Source of the DNA: Candidatus Magasanikiibacteriota bacterium
GTDB taxonomy: Bacteria; Patescibacteriota; Patescibacteriia; Magasanikbacterales; UBA922
Assembly (NCBI GenBank): GCA_014729395.1
Contig: WJJZ01000009.1
Coordinates: 1 to 37,403 of the forward strand
Length of the DNA: 37,403 nt
Reading direction: 5' to 3'
Positions 15,057 through 21,814 of this stretch are shown one piece after another. A model generated the notes under the pieces. It was not told where the DNA came from. It saw only the letters and a program-made list of their open reading frames with translations, and searched no databases. How positions within the stretch are numbered: the first letter of the stretch is position 1; the number at the start of each line of letters is the position of its first letter. Position numbers and translations under genes: made by a program.

Positions 15057-15487
15057 TTTTTCAGTCTCCGCACATGCCTTTCCTTCTCGCTGAATTCAGT
15101 TTCCAGCCATTTTTTAACAATAGCCATAGAATGTTCTTCAGAAGTGAGTTTAGCTGCCAAGCATAGGATATTAGTTTTGTCATCAGTCATCATGGTTTCG
15201 GCAGCCATCATATTATAACCTATTCCGGCTCTGACACCCTTTACTTTATTTGCGGCTACACAAACTCCTATGCCATTTTTACATATTAAAATTCCTCTTG
15301 AGTCTTCTTCTGCTACTTTTTTTGCCAAGGGAATGGCATAATCGGGGTAGTCATCACCCTCATTATATTTGTAGGGACCCATATCTTCCACTTCAAAATC
15401 GAGCTCATTTTGAAGATAGCGAATTAAGCGTTTTTTTAATTGATACCCTCCGTGGTCAGAGGCGATATATAGGGATCCTTTGTACAT
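15029..15487 (-). CDS. rpiB: Ribose 5-phosphate isomerase B
   Basis: A 152-residue RpiB/LacAB-type isomerase interconverting ribose-5-phosphate and ribulose-5-phosphate. IASDHGGYQLKKRL is at residues 8-21 (Asp11, His12), with GDDYPDYA and the catalytic Cys69 in LICKNGIGVCVAANK. The loop reads CKNGIG where CGSGIG or CGTGIG is common. The C-terminal residues are encoded within an inverted repeat. First gene of the probable four-gene operon, with a good promoter 25-53 bp upstream. A second rpiB begins at 37120 and is of a different subtype. Confidence 0.88.
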   Translation of the reverse strand: MYKGSLYIASDHGGYQLKKRLIRYLQNELDFEVEDMGPYKYNEGDDYPDYAIPLAKKVAEEDSRGILICKNGIGVCVAANKVKGVRAGIGYNMMAAETMMTDDKTNILCLAAKLTSEEHSMAIVKKWLETEFSEKERHVRRLKKIEKLETSD

Positions 15488-15511
15488 ATATTACAGATAT
15501 AATGTGTTTGG

Positions 15512-15540
15512 ATTATAGCATTTTAGGCTCCCAATTTCAA
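15512..15540 (-). promoter_or_regulatory. Sigma-70 promoter for the rpiB operon
   Basis: On the minus strand TTGAAA, a 17-bp spacer and a perfect TATAAT. The -10 box ends 25 bp upstream of the rpiB ATG, so the leader is under 20 nt. Confidence 0.8.
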
Positions 15541-15547
15541 GGGTTTT

Positions 15548-15576
15548 TTGTTGTTTTTTCTTTTTTTATGTAAACT
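15548..15576 (+). promoter_or_regulatory. Possible promoter for the first phosphoribosyltransferase gene
   Basis: TTGTTG, a 17-bp T-rich spacer and TAAACT, 44 bp upstream of the ATG at 15620. It would be divergent from the rpiB promoter, with only 7 bp between the -35 boxes. Confidence 0.4.
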
Positions 15577-15619
15577 AATTAGTAGCGTAGCTGGCAATTA
15601 AAAACAAGGAGGTGCAGGT

Positions 15620-16228
15620 ATGAATCGTCAGCGTTTGAGGAAAATCGCAAAAAAATATGAAAAAAAAGATGTTCTTTACAAAGCGGAAGAAATTGAAAGA
15701 AGAGTGAGGAAGGTTAGTCACATCATTGCCAAAGCTCATCGAGGGACAAAAGATTTGGTTTTGGTTGGTGTTCTAAATGGAGCGGCGATATTCACAAGAG
15801 ATTTGTTATTTTTTCTACACGAGTTCGGAATGAGTCCTCAGTTGGGATTTATAGGTATGTCTCTGTTTGATGATAGTAATAAGAGAAGGTTGGATGGTCC
15901 GAGAATCACCAGCCCTTTGTCAATTGATGTAACAGAAAAAACAGTGATGGTGGCCGAAGATGTAATTGAAACCGGTGACACGATGAGACTTTTGATAAAA
16001 CATTTAAAAAGTCTTGGTGTCCGGAAGGTTGAAATCGTGACTGTTATGGCTAACTACGGATTTAAACCAAATAAATTTGGTCTACCCAAAACTCATATTT
16101 GTTTTAGAAAAATTCCCGAACATTTTATTGCCGGATACGGTATGGATAACAAGGGAATGGATAGAGGTTATCCGCACATATATAGGGTTTATGCCAAAGG
16201 GCAACCCCGTCCGGTAGGACAATTCTAG
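15620..16228 (+). CDS. Hypoxanthine phosphoribosyltransferase-like protein
   Basis: A 202-residue type I phosphoribosyltransferase. The PRPP loop is MVAEDVIETGDTMRLL, with the two acidic residues and the Thr that hold PRPP. VLVGVLNGAAIFTRDL corresponds to the first substrate loop (usually LKGA), and FIAGYGMDNKGMDRGYPHIY to the C-terminal hood. It resembles HPRT but the N-terminal 25 residues are longer and very basic; base specificity is uncertain. A strong Shine-Dalgarno (AAGGAGGTG) lies upstream, in contrast to most genes here, and a strong terminator follows. The next gene is a second, more canonical paralogue. Confidence 0.82.
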   Translation: MNRQRLRKIAKKYEKKDVLYKAEEIERRVRKVSHIIAKAHRGTKDLVLVGVLNGAAIFTRDLLFFLHEFGMSPQLGFIGMSLFDDSNKRRLDGPRITSPLSIDVTEKTVMVAEDVIETGDTMRLLIKHLKSLGVRKVEIVTVMANYGFKPNKFGLPKTHICFRKIPEHFIAGYGMDNKGMDRGYPHIYRVYAKGQPRPVGQF

Positions 16229-16237
16229 CTCGCTATA

Positions 16238-16274
16238 CCCCATTGTAAAATATTTTTTGGCAATGGGGTTTTTT
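16238..16274 (+). terminator. Intrinsic terminator
   Basis: CCCCATTG and CAATGGGG form a perfect 8-bp stem around a 15-base loop, followed by TTTTTT. Confidence 0.85.
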
Positions 16275-16275
16275 A

Positions 16276-16302
16276 TTGACAAATGTTAATAATTATTATA
16301 CT
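16276..16302 (+). promoter_or_regulatory. Possible promoter for hpt
   Basis: TTGACA, a 15-bp spacer and TATACT directly after the terminator. The spacer is short, but no better promoter was seen in the 150 bp before the gene. Confidence 0.45.
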
Positions 16303-16429
16303 AGTCTGTGTTTCATACTAAGACTCATAATATCATACACCAACTCAAACAGCGTTGGTTTTTTTTAATTTCATTTTCATGTATACTTATGCACATAAGT
16401 TCTTTATTTAAACCTGTAGGAGGTGCATC

Positions 16430-16960
16430 ATGTCCGATTACAAGATCAAAAAATTGATTTCCGGTGATGAGATTCAAATTCGTGCCAAGGAAATGGGGCG
16501 GAAGATTGCCGGGGATTTTGAGGGTAGACCAATTCATGTAGTGGTTGTCCAGTTGGGTGCTTGGATGTTTGGGGCTGATCTGATAAAAAATATTCCGACA
16601 AACCAGTTAACTTTAGACAGTATCCAACTTTCCAGCTATAAGGGCGATACGGAAAGTTGTGGACTGGTGACGGTTGTGCGCGATCTGGTTCGTCGTGTCA
16701 AGGGACAGGACGTTTTGGTAGTGGAGGATATTGTTGACACCGGCCGCACTATTTCTGAGTTGCAGAAGAATTTAAAGCGTCGAGGGGCAGCCTCAGTTCA
16801 AGTGGCTACCATGCTCAACAAGCAAGATGGCCGCGAGATTGACTTTGAACCTGATTATGTTGGTTTTGAGATCCAGGATTGTTTTGTTATCGGGTATGGT
16901 CTTGACTACCAAGAAAGATTTCGTAATTTGCCATATGTGGCAGAAATGGTTTTCTGTTGA
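16430..16960 (+). CDS. hpt: Hypoxanthine phosphoribosyltransferase
   Basis: A 176-residue canonical HPRT for purine salvage (hypoxanthine/guanine plus PRPP to IMP/GMP). It starts with KIKKLISGDEIQIRAKEMG. VVVVQLGAWMFGADLI replaces the usual LKGAF. SSYKGDTESCGLVTVVRDL is the mobile loop, LVVEDIVDTGRTISEL the PRPP loop, and VGFEIQDCFVIGYGLDYQE the base-binding end. A strong TAGGAGGTG Shine-Dalgarno precedes it. Its base composition is noticeably GC-richer than the neighbouring genes. Confidence 0.92.
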   Translation: MSDYKIKKLISGDEIQIRAKEMGRKIAGDFEGRPIHVVVVQLGAWMFGADLIKNIPTNQLTLDSIQLSSYKGDTESCGLVTVVRDLVRRVKGQDVLVVEDIVDTGRTISELQKNLKRRGAASVQVATMLNKQDGREIDFEPDYVGFEIQDCFVIGYGLDYQERFRNLPYVAEMVFC

Positions 16961-16975
16961 TTAGTAAAGGTTTAG

Positions 16976-16999
16976 CCCTGCATTATTGTGGGGTTTTTT
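16976..16999 (+). terminator. Intrinsic terminator after hpt
   Basis: CCCTGCA TTAT TGTGGGG (7-bp stem with two G-T pairs) followed by TTTTTT. Confidence 0.7.
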
Positions 17000-17000
17000 G

Positions 17001-17029
17001 TTGACAAAATTATTGTTTTTGCCTAAAAT
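17001..17029 (+). promoter_or_regulatory. Sigma-70 promoter for the ileS leader
   Basis: TTGACA, a 17-bp spacer and TAAAAT, giving a start near 17036, just before the T-box leader. The TATAAT at 17035-17040 is 28 bp from TTGACA and is not the paired -10. Confidence 0.75.
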
Positions 17030-17040
17030 AACCATATAAT

Positions 17041-17212
17041 CATAAAAGCTTTGATCCCGGCTATCACCGGGGGAGTTGCCGGAAGAAAACCTGTATCATA
17101 GGTAAGTAGAACCGGCCGGGTAAGCCCGTAATCGCTATATTAAGAGCCACTAAGTTGGAAATGAGGTGGTACCGCCCGGATGGGTCCTCATACACTGGTG
17201 GTTTTTGTTTTT
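17041..17212 (+). promoter_or_regulatory. T-box riboswitch upstream of ileS, short Stem I type
   Basis: The T-box sequence GAGGTGGTACCGCC is at 17163-17176; TGGT can pair with the ACCA end of uncharged tRNA. Antiterminator: ATGAGG (17161-17166) pairs with CCTCAT (17186-17191), and GCCC with GGGT. The competing terminator pairs ACCGCC (17171-17176) with GGTGGT (17197-17202), followed by a T-rich run. A small upstream hairpin CCCGG/CCGGG (17056-17071) presents ATC, an isoleucine codon (17063-17065), in its loop. The leader before the T-box is only about 125 nt, resembling the ultrashort Stem I T-boxes described for actinobacterial ileS. Uncharged tRNA-Ile should allow readthrough into ileS. Confidence 0.88.
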
Positions 17213-17225
17213 TATAACTATACTA

Positions 17226-17332
17226 TAATTATACAATAATTTGACGATAATTATACGATAATTTAACAATAATTATTTTTAAATTATGGTCAAATTATAT
17301 TTTAATTATTGTACAATTATTGTTAAATTTTT
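17226..17332. repeat. 11-bp-period AT-rich inverted array, copy f (longest)
   Basis: Five forward TAATT units are at 17226, 17237, 17248, 17259 and 17270. Five inverted AATT(A) units are at 17282, 17293, 17304, 17315 and 17326. All steps are exactly 11 bp. It fills the gap between the T-box terminator and the ileS ATG at 17333. Confidence 0.92.
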
Positions 17333-20332
17333 ATGCCCTACAAAGCTAACAAAAATGAAAAAGAAGTCCTAAAATTTTGGGATGAAAATAAAATATTTGA
17401 AAAGTCGGTTGAATCAAAATCAAAGGATGAACCTTATGTTTTTTATGATGGGCCGCCTTTTGCTACGGGTTTGCCTCATTATGGTCATATTGTAGCTTCT
17501 CTTATAAAAGACACCGTACCAAGATTTTGGACAATGCGTGGATATAGAGTAGAGCGTGTTTGGGGTTGGGACTGTCATGGTTTGCCGATTGAAAATATTA
17601 TAGAAAAAGAGCTTGATCTCAAAACCAAGGATGATATTGAAAAATTTGGAATAGCTAAATTCAATGAAGCGGCCAGAAGTAAGGTGCTCATGTATGCGGA
17701 TGAATGGAAGAAAACCGTTCATAGAATGGGACGCTGGGTTGATATGGATAATGCCTACAAAACCATGGATATTGAATATATGGAAAGTATTTGGTGGGTA
17801 TTTAAGCAGCTTTGGGATAAAAAATTGATTTATGAAGGATATAAATCCATGCACATCTGTCCGCGCTGCGTGACGCCACTTTCAAATTTTGAAGTTACAC
17901 AGAATTATAAAGATATAAAAGATATTTCTGTTGTTGCTAAGTTCACAGTTCACAGTGGGCAGTTCACAGAAAAATTGAATTTGGATGGAAATCTATATAT
18001 TTTAGCTTGGACAACAACACCATGGACATTGCCGGGGAATGTTTTATTGGCTGTAGGAGAAGACATTGAATATTTGGTAGTAAATATTGATGGTAAAGAG
18101 GGTTCTTATATTGTTGCGAAAGATAGGGTTGAAGATATTGTGGGCGATGAGAAGTTTGAAGTAAAGAAAGAAATAAAAGGAAGTGAGTTGGTGGGTCTGG
18201 AATATGAACCACTATTTCCATATTTTGCAGATACGGAAAATGCTTTCAGAGTAGTCGCAGCTGATTTTGTGAATACTGAAGAGGGGACCGGTATTGTTCA
18301 TGTGGCACCGGCTTTTGGTCAAGACGATTATGAGCTGGGTCAGCGTGAAGAAACCGGCTGGATTCAGCACGTTACCATGGAAGGAAAATTTACAGAGGAT
18401 GTGTCAGATTTTGCCGGTCAGGAAGTGAAGCCAAAAGATGATCACAGTAAAGCGGACGTGGAGATTTTGAAATGGCTGGCGGCAAATAACAAACTTTTTT
18501 CCAAAATGAAATATGAACATAGCTATCCTCATTGTTGGCGTTGTGATACCCCGCTTCTAAATTACTCAACCGCTTCTTGGTTTGTAAAAGTAACTGATTT
18601 AAAAGAAGATCTGATTGAAAACAACAAAGAAATAACTTGGGTACCGGAACATATTAAAGAAGGTAGGTTTGGGAAGTGGCTGGAGGGAGCGAAGGATTGG
18701 GCGATTTCCAGAAATCGTTATTGGGGAACCCCGTTACCAGTTTGGCGTTGCCAAACTGAAAATCAGAAATCAGAAATCAGAAATCAGAAATTTTGTGATA
18801 ATTTGGTTATTATTGGTTCGGCGGAAGAACTTGAAAAAAGAACTAATCAAAAGGTGGATGACTTGCATAAACATATTGTTGATCAAATGGAATTTGAATG
18901 TGATAAATGCGGTGGCACTATGAAGCGTGTTCCTGAGGTGTTGGATTGTTGGTTTGAATCCGGTTCTATGCCTTATGGACAGATGCATTATCCTTTTGAC
19001 AATAAGCAAAAATTTGAAAAAGGTTTCCCGGCTGAATTTATTGCCGAAGGCCAAGATCAAACTCGAGGCTGGTTTTATACTTTGCATGTTTTGGCGACTG
19101 CCCTAACTCGTGGGAGTGAGCCGTCAATTCCTGTTGGTAGAACCACTTCTTCATTTAAAAATGTAATTGTAAACGGAATAGTATTGGCAGAAGATGGCAA
19201 GAAAATGAGTAAGAGATTACAGAATTACCCGGATCCAATGGAAGTCCTGGAAAAATATGGAGCTGATGCCATGAGATACTATCTCGTTAGCTCACCCGTG
19301 ATGCATGCCGAAAGTCTAAATTTTTCTGAAGAGGGGGTAAGGGAGGTTTATAACAAAGTTTGTAATACCTTGTGGAATGTTTTTAGTTTTTACCGTATGT
19401 TCAGTACCGATTCCACTGATTTAAAAACAGATTATGCGGATTCGGAAAATGTGCTGGATAGGTGGGTTTTGGCGAAATTAAATATTTTGATAAGAGATGT
19501 GACCAAAGGCATGGAAGAATATAAATTGGCGGAAGCCAGCCGACCTATACTTGAATTTGTTACCGAACTTTCTCAATGGTATGTAAGACGTTCGCGTGAC
19601 AGATTCAAAGGTGAAGATGAGAGAGATAAGCAAGCAGCGATTACAACTTTGCGCGAGGTTTTATTGACTCTCTCCAAAGTAATGGCGCCGTTTACCCCTT
19701 TTATGGCTGAGCAGATTTATCAGTATACAGTGGGCAGTTCACAGCCAACAGGGTTTGGTGATTCAGTACACTTGCAAGAGTGGCCGGAGGTGGACAATAG
19801 TAAGATTGATAGTAAAATTTTAAAAGATATGGAAATGGTAAGAAAAATTGTGGAGTTGGGTTTGTCTGCCAGAAAAGATGCTGGTGTAAAGGTGAGACAG
19901 CCTTTGAGTCAATTAGCAATTAACAATGAACAATTAACAAAGGATTTATTGGAGATTATTGCAGACGAACTAAACGTGAAATCCGTAGAGATGATCGACA
20001 GTGCGTCTCAGGGCAAGGACTGGGTTGAAAAAGAGGACGGTAATTTGAAGGTAGCTTTGAATGTAAAAATTGATGAAGAATTAAAGAAAGAAGGTATGGT
20101 ACGGGAGATAGTCAGGGCTATTAATTTAATCAGAAAAGAAAAAGGATATACTATTGATGATAGGATAAAGGTGAGTTATAAGACTTCTGATCCCATGCTT
20201 AGTGTGGTATTGGCTGATTTTAATGATGAAATTTGTAAAGGTGTTTTGGCTGATGAAATAATTGAAGGTGAAGGGGAAAAGGAAGTTGAAGTAAATGATA
20301 GTACTGTGAGTTTGAAAGTGGAGAGTGTTTAA
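17333..20332 (+). CDS. ileS: Isoleucyl-tRNA synthetase, type 2 (eukaryotic-like)
   Basis: A 999-residue class I synthetase charging tRNA-Ile. The signature region DGPPFATGLPHYGH (residues 39-52) is the type-2 form; the editing domain contains LAWTTTPWTLPGN. KMSKR is at 624-628 in GKKMSKRLQNYPDP, and the C-terminal anticodon-binding domain begins around 690. Type-2 enzymes are often intrinsically tolerant to mupirocin (family knowledge). Oddities: four in-frame segments match interspersed repeats (17941-17969, 18738-18790, 19728-19751, 19908-19940). One lies between Cys475-region and Cys of a zinc-knuckle-like pair (WRC...FC), normally close together. Expression is controlled by the T-box upstream. 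No Shine-Dalgarno; the start abuts array f. Confidence 0.95.
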   Translation: MPYKANKNEKEVLKFWDENKIFEKSVESKSKDEPYVFYDGPPFATGLPHYGHIVASLIKDTVPRFWTMRGYRVERVWGWDCHGLPIENIIEKELDLKTKDDIEKFGIAKFNEAARSKVLMYADEWKKTVHRMGRWVDMDNAYKTMDIEYMESIWWVFKQLWDKKLIYEGYKSMHICPRCVTPLSNFEVTQNYKDIKDISVVAKFTVHSGQFTEKLNLDGNLYILAWTTTPWTLPGNVLLAVGEDIEYLVVNIDGKEGSYIVAKDRVEDIVGDEKFEVKKEIKGSELVGLEYEPLFPYFADTENAFRVVAADFVNTEEGTGIVHVAPAFGQDDYELGQREETGWIQHVTMEGKFTEDVSDFAGQEVKPKDDHSKADVEILKWLAANNKLFSKMKYEHSYPHCWRCDTPLLNYSTASWFVKVTDLKEDLIENNKEITWVPEHIKEGRFGKWLEGAKDWAISRNRYWGTPLPVWRCQTENQKSEIRNQKFCDNLVIIGSAEELEKRTNQKVDDLHKHIVDQMEFECDKCGGTMKRVPEVLDCWFESGSMPYGQMHYPFDNKQKFEKGFPAEFIAEGQDQTRGWFYTLHVLATALTRGSEPSIPVGRTTSSFKNVIVNGIVLAEDGKKMSKRLQNYPDPMEVLEKYGADAMRYYLVSSPVMHAESLNFSEEGVREVYNKVCNTLWNVFSFYRMFSTDSTDLKTDYADSENVLDRWVLAKLNILIRDVTKGMEEYKLAEASRPILEFVTELSQWYVRRSRDRFKGEDERDKQAAITTLREVLLTLSKVMAPFTPFMAEQIYQYTVGSSQPTGFGDSVHLQEWPEVDNSKIDSKILKDMEMVRKIVELGLSARKDAGVKVRQPLSQLAINNEQLTKDLLEIIADELNVKSVEMIDSASQGKDWVEKEDGNLKVALNVKIDEELKKEGMVREIVRAINLIRKEKGYTIDDRIKVSYKTSDPMLSVVLADFNDEICKGVLADEIIEGEGEKEVEVNDSTVSLKVESV
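17941..17969. repeat. AGTTCACAG repeat inside ileS, first copy
   Basis: Contains CAGTGGGCAGTTCACAG (17953-17969), identical over 17 bases to 19728-19744 in the same gene and related to the arm at 6387. In frame it codes for TVHSGQFTE (about residues 205-213), before the editing-domain motif. Confidence 0.75.
18738..18790. repeat. Hairpin plus AATCAGA tandem repeat inside ileS
   Basis: CAGTTTGGC GTT GCCAAACTG (18738-18758) is a perfect 9-bp hairpin. It is followed by four AATCAGA-type units to about 18790. In frame this gives RCQTENQKSEIRNQKFC, putting 14 residues between two cysteines that in other type-2 enzymes form a tight C-x2-C. Confidence 0.75.
19728..19751. repeat. AGTTCACAG repeat inside ileS, second copy
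   Basis: CAGTGGGCAGTTCACAG followed by CCAACAG. It codes for TVGSSQPTG, near residues 799-807, in the anticodon-binding domain. Confidence 0.75.
19908..19940. repeat. AATTAACAATGAAC simple repeat inside ileS
   Basis: CAATTAGCAATTAACAATG continues as AACAATTAACAA, a near-tandem of an 8-12-base word, coding for SQLAINNEQLTKD (about residues 859-871). Confidence 0.6.
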
Positions 20333-20352
20333 TAAAAAATTAAATATAAAAA

Positions 20353-20379
20353 ATCCCGCTAATCATGCGGGGTTTTTAT
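20353..20379 (+). terminator. Intrinsic terminator after ileS
   Basis: CCCGC TAATCAT GCGGG followed by GTTTTTATTTTTT. Confidence 0.8.
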
Positions 20380-20446
20380 TTTTTTCTGTTTAGCTTCTTT
20401 GGAAGGCAAATTCAAAACCGCCGGCTTATTTGCTGGTGGTTGATTA

Positions 20447-21073
20447 TTATTTTTTTAAAATTTCCAGTGTTTTTTTGGCTGTGACTGTTCTGCCAAACAT
20501 TTTTGGCCATAGCCATTTTTTCATCAAGGCCTGTAATTCTTGCCTGGTTGGATTATCTGTGGTTTCGATCAAATTTTTTACAATAATAAAATTGTAACCA
20601 CTTGAGAAACCACCCTGTATGGTGGCGTGAACACAACCGTCTCCAAATACCCCGGTAATTATTAAATATTTTACCCCCAGTTTTTTGAGATTTTTATCCA
20701 TTTTTTTATTACTAAAGGCGTCATAACTATTTTTTGTAATAATAATGTCATCTTTCTCCGGTTTAAGTTGGAAAAAATTATTACTAAATCCGGTTTTATC
20801 TTTTGAATAATATCTACATGCCGGATTTTTATACAATTCAACAATATTTTTTTTCAGATTTTCTTCAATCCAGACAGGGTAATTTACGTATATAACTTTA
20901 CCACCTAATTTTTTATAATCTTTAATAAATTTTTTTAATTTAGGTACCATTCTTCTAATTTTTTTAAATGTCATTTTCCACTTTTCCACTTCGCAGTTTT
21001 CATGACAGCAAGAATTTAGTACATCAATCACCAGTAGGGCGGTTTCTCCTATTTTAATATTGTTATTTTTCAT
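20447..21073 (-). CDS. Isochorismatase-like cysteine hydrolase
   Basis: A 208-residue isochorismatase-superfamily hydrolase. The catalytic triad is readable: Asp17 (LLVIDVLNS), Lys114 (IITKNSYDAF) and Cys147 (GVFGDGCVHATIQGGF). Members include nicotinamidases and amidases; the substrate here is not determinable. It has extra cysteines near the N terminus (C22, C23, C27). The start overlaps the stop of the upstream AAA-type gene by 11 bp, so the two are coupled. A G/C-rich inverted repeat at about 20419-20444 (AACCGCCGGC with GCTGGTGGTT) follows the stop and may terminate it. Confidence 0.82.
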   Translation of the reverse strand: MKNNNIKIGETALLVIDVLNSCCHENCEVEKWKMTFKKIRRMVPKLKKFIKDYKKLGGKVIYVNYPVWIEENLKKNIVELYKNPACRYYSKDKTGFSNNFFQLKPEKDDIIITKNSYDAFSNKKMDKNLKKLGVKYLIITGVFGDGCVHATIQGGFSSGYNFIIVKNLIETTDNPTRQELQALMKKWLWPKMFGRTVTAKKTLEILKK

Positions 21074-21680
21074 ATTTTTTTATTATCCAAGGAAATTTTA
21101 GCTGACAAAGTGTATATTTTTGTTTATCTGAAATTTGACAAGCCAGTCTATCATTTATTCTTTTAAGAATATATCTGATATGGGTATTATAGTTTGTTGT
21201 TTTCGGTAGAAGGTAATGTTTTATTTTATGTTTTTTTAAAAGTTTTTTGATTTTTTTGTCTATCGCTTTTCTAAAGTCTTCATCAGTGGTTCTAAATCCG
21301 TCATCTTTGGCATTAATTTCCAGTTTTCTTGTTTTGAATACCAGATCATATGTACTCATATGTTCAACCGCTCTGGCTTCCCACTCGGAAATATCTCGGT
21401 CAGATACGGCGTTTTGAAAATAGGCAAAGTTGTCCAGGGTGGCTCGGTCGCAAATAAATATTTTATCTTCGTGGTTGACTCCATTTTCTTGTTCCAGATG
21501 TTTGGCTTGTATCCAGGCTTGCGCTTCATAGCTGGTTCTTTCGTTGACCGGAAAAGGACATTCGCGAGAAAGTTCAAATAAAATCGTGGTTCTAAAACCT
21601 AATTGTTTTATTCTTTCATCCAACTTTTGGATTATGGTGGTTTTTCCGGTGGAGTGTGTGCCTATAATGGCTATTTTCAT
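21063..21680 (-). CDS. P-loop AAA_28/NadR-like ATPase
   Basis: A 205-residue P-loop NTPase. Walker A is IGTHSTGKTT (residues 6-15) and IFICDRATLDNFAYF contains the Walker-B-like Asp. KHLEQENGVNHEDK lies between them. The size and motifs fit the AAA_28/NadR C-terminal kinase-like group, which binds ATP and often phosphorylates nucleosides or ribosides. Coupling to an isochorismatase/nicotinamidase-like hydrolase makes a link to NAD or nucleoside salvage possible, but this is inference. Promoter 23-51 bp upstream. Confidence 0.78.
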   Translation of the reverse strand: MKIAIIGTHSTGKTTIIQKLDERIKQLGFRTTILFELSRECPFPVNERTSYEAQAWIQAKHLEQENGVNHEDKIFICDRATLDNFAYFQNAVSDRDISEWEARAVEHMSTYDLVFKTRKLEINAKDDGFRTTDEDFRKAIDKKIKKLLKKHKIKHYLLPKTTNYNTHIRYILKRINDRLACQISDKQKYTLCQLKFPWIIKKYEK

Positions 21681-21702
21681 GTTTGTTTATTATGTTTGCT
21701 TC

Positions 21703-21731
21703 ATTATACTCTATAATTGACGTGAAGTTAA
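21703..21731 (-). promoter_or_regulatory. Sigma-70 promoter for the ATPase-hydrolase operon
   Basis: On the minus strand TTAACT, a 17-bp spacer and a perfect TATAAT, 23 bp upstream of the ATG. Confidence 0.7.
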
Positions 21732-21756
21732 GAGCGGGGTAGAATGAAGTATATAG

Positions 21757-21814
21757 AATCTGGAATCTAAAATTAAGAATCTAGATTATAAATTTTAAAT
21801 TCTAATTTAATATT
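21757..21814. repeat. AATCTAGATT-type AT-rich repeat before the NIF3-like gene
   Basis: Repeated GAATCT(A/G)GA and AATTTTAAATTCTAATTT words form overlapping short palindromes (AATCTAGATT) up to the ATG. Similar words occur at 150-190 before a pilin gene and at 4055-4100. Confidence 0.5.

Noticed and set aside
17035-17040. TATAAT as the ileS -10 box
   Set aside because: It is 28 bp from TTGACA; TAAAAT at 17024-17029 has the correct 17-bp spacing.
17226-17332. CRISPR array
   Set aside because: The 11-bp units have no spacers, invert halfway, and no cas genes are present.
20419-20444. Inverted repeat AACCGCCGGC/GCTGGTGGTT as a certain terminator of the isochorismatase-like gene
   Set aside because: The stem is good, but no clear T run follows on the minus strand, so it was only mentioned and not listed as a terminator.
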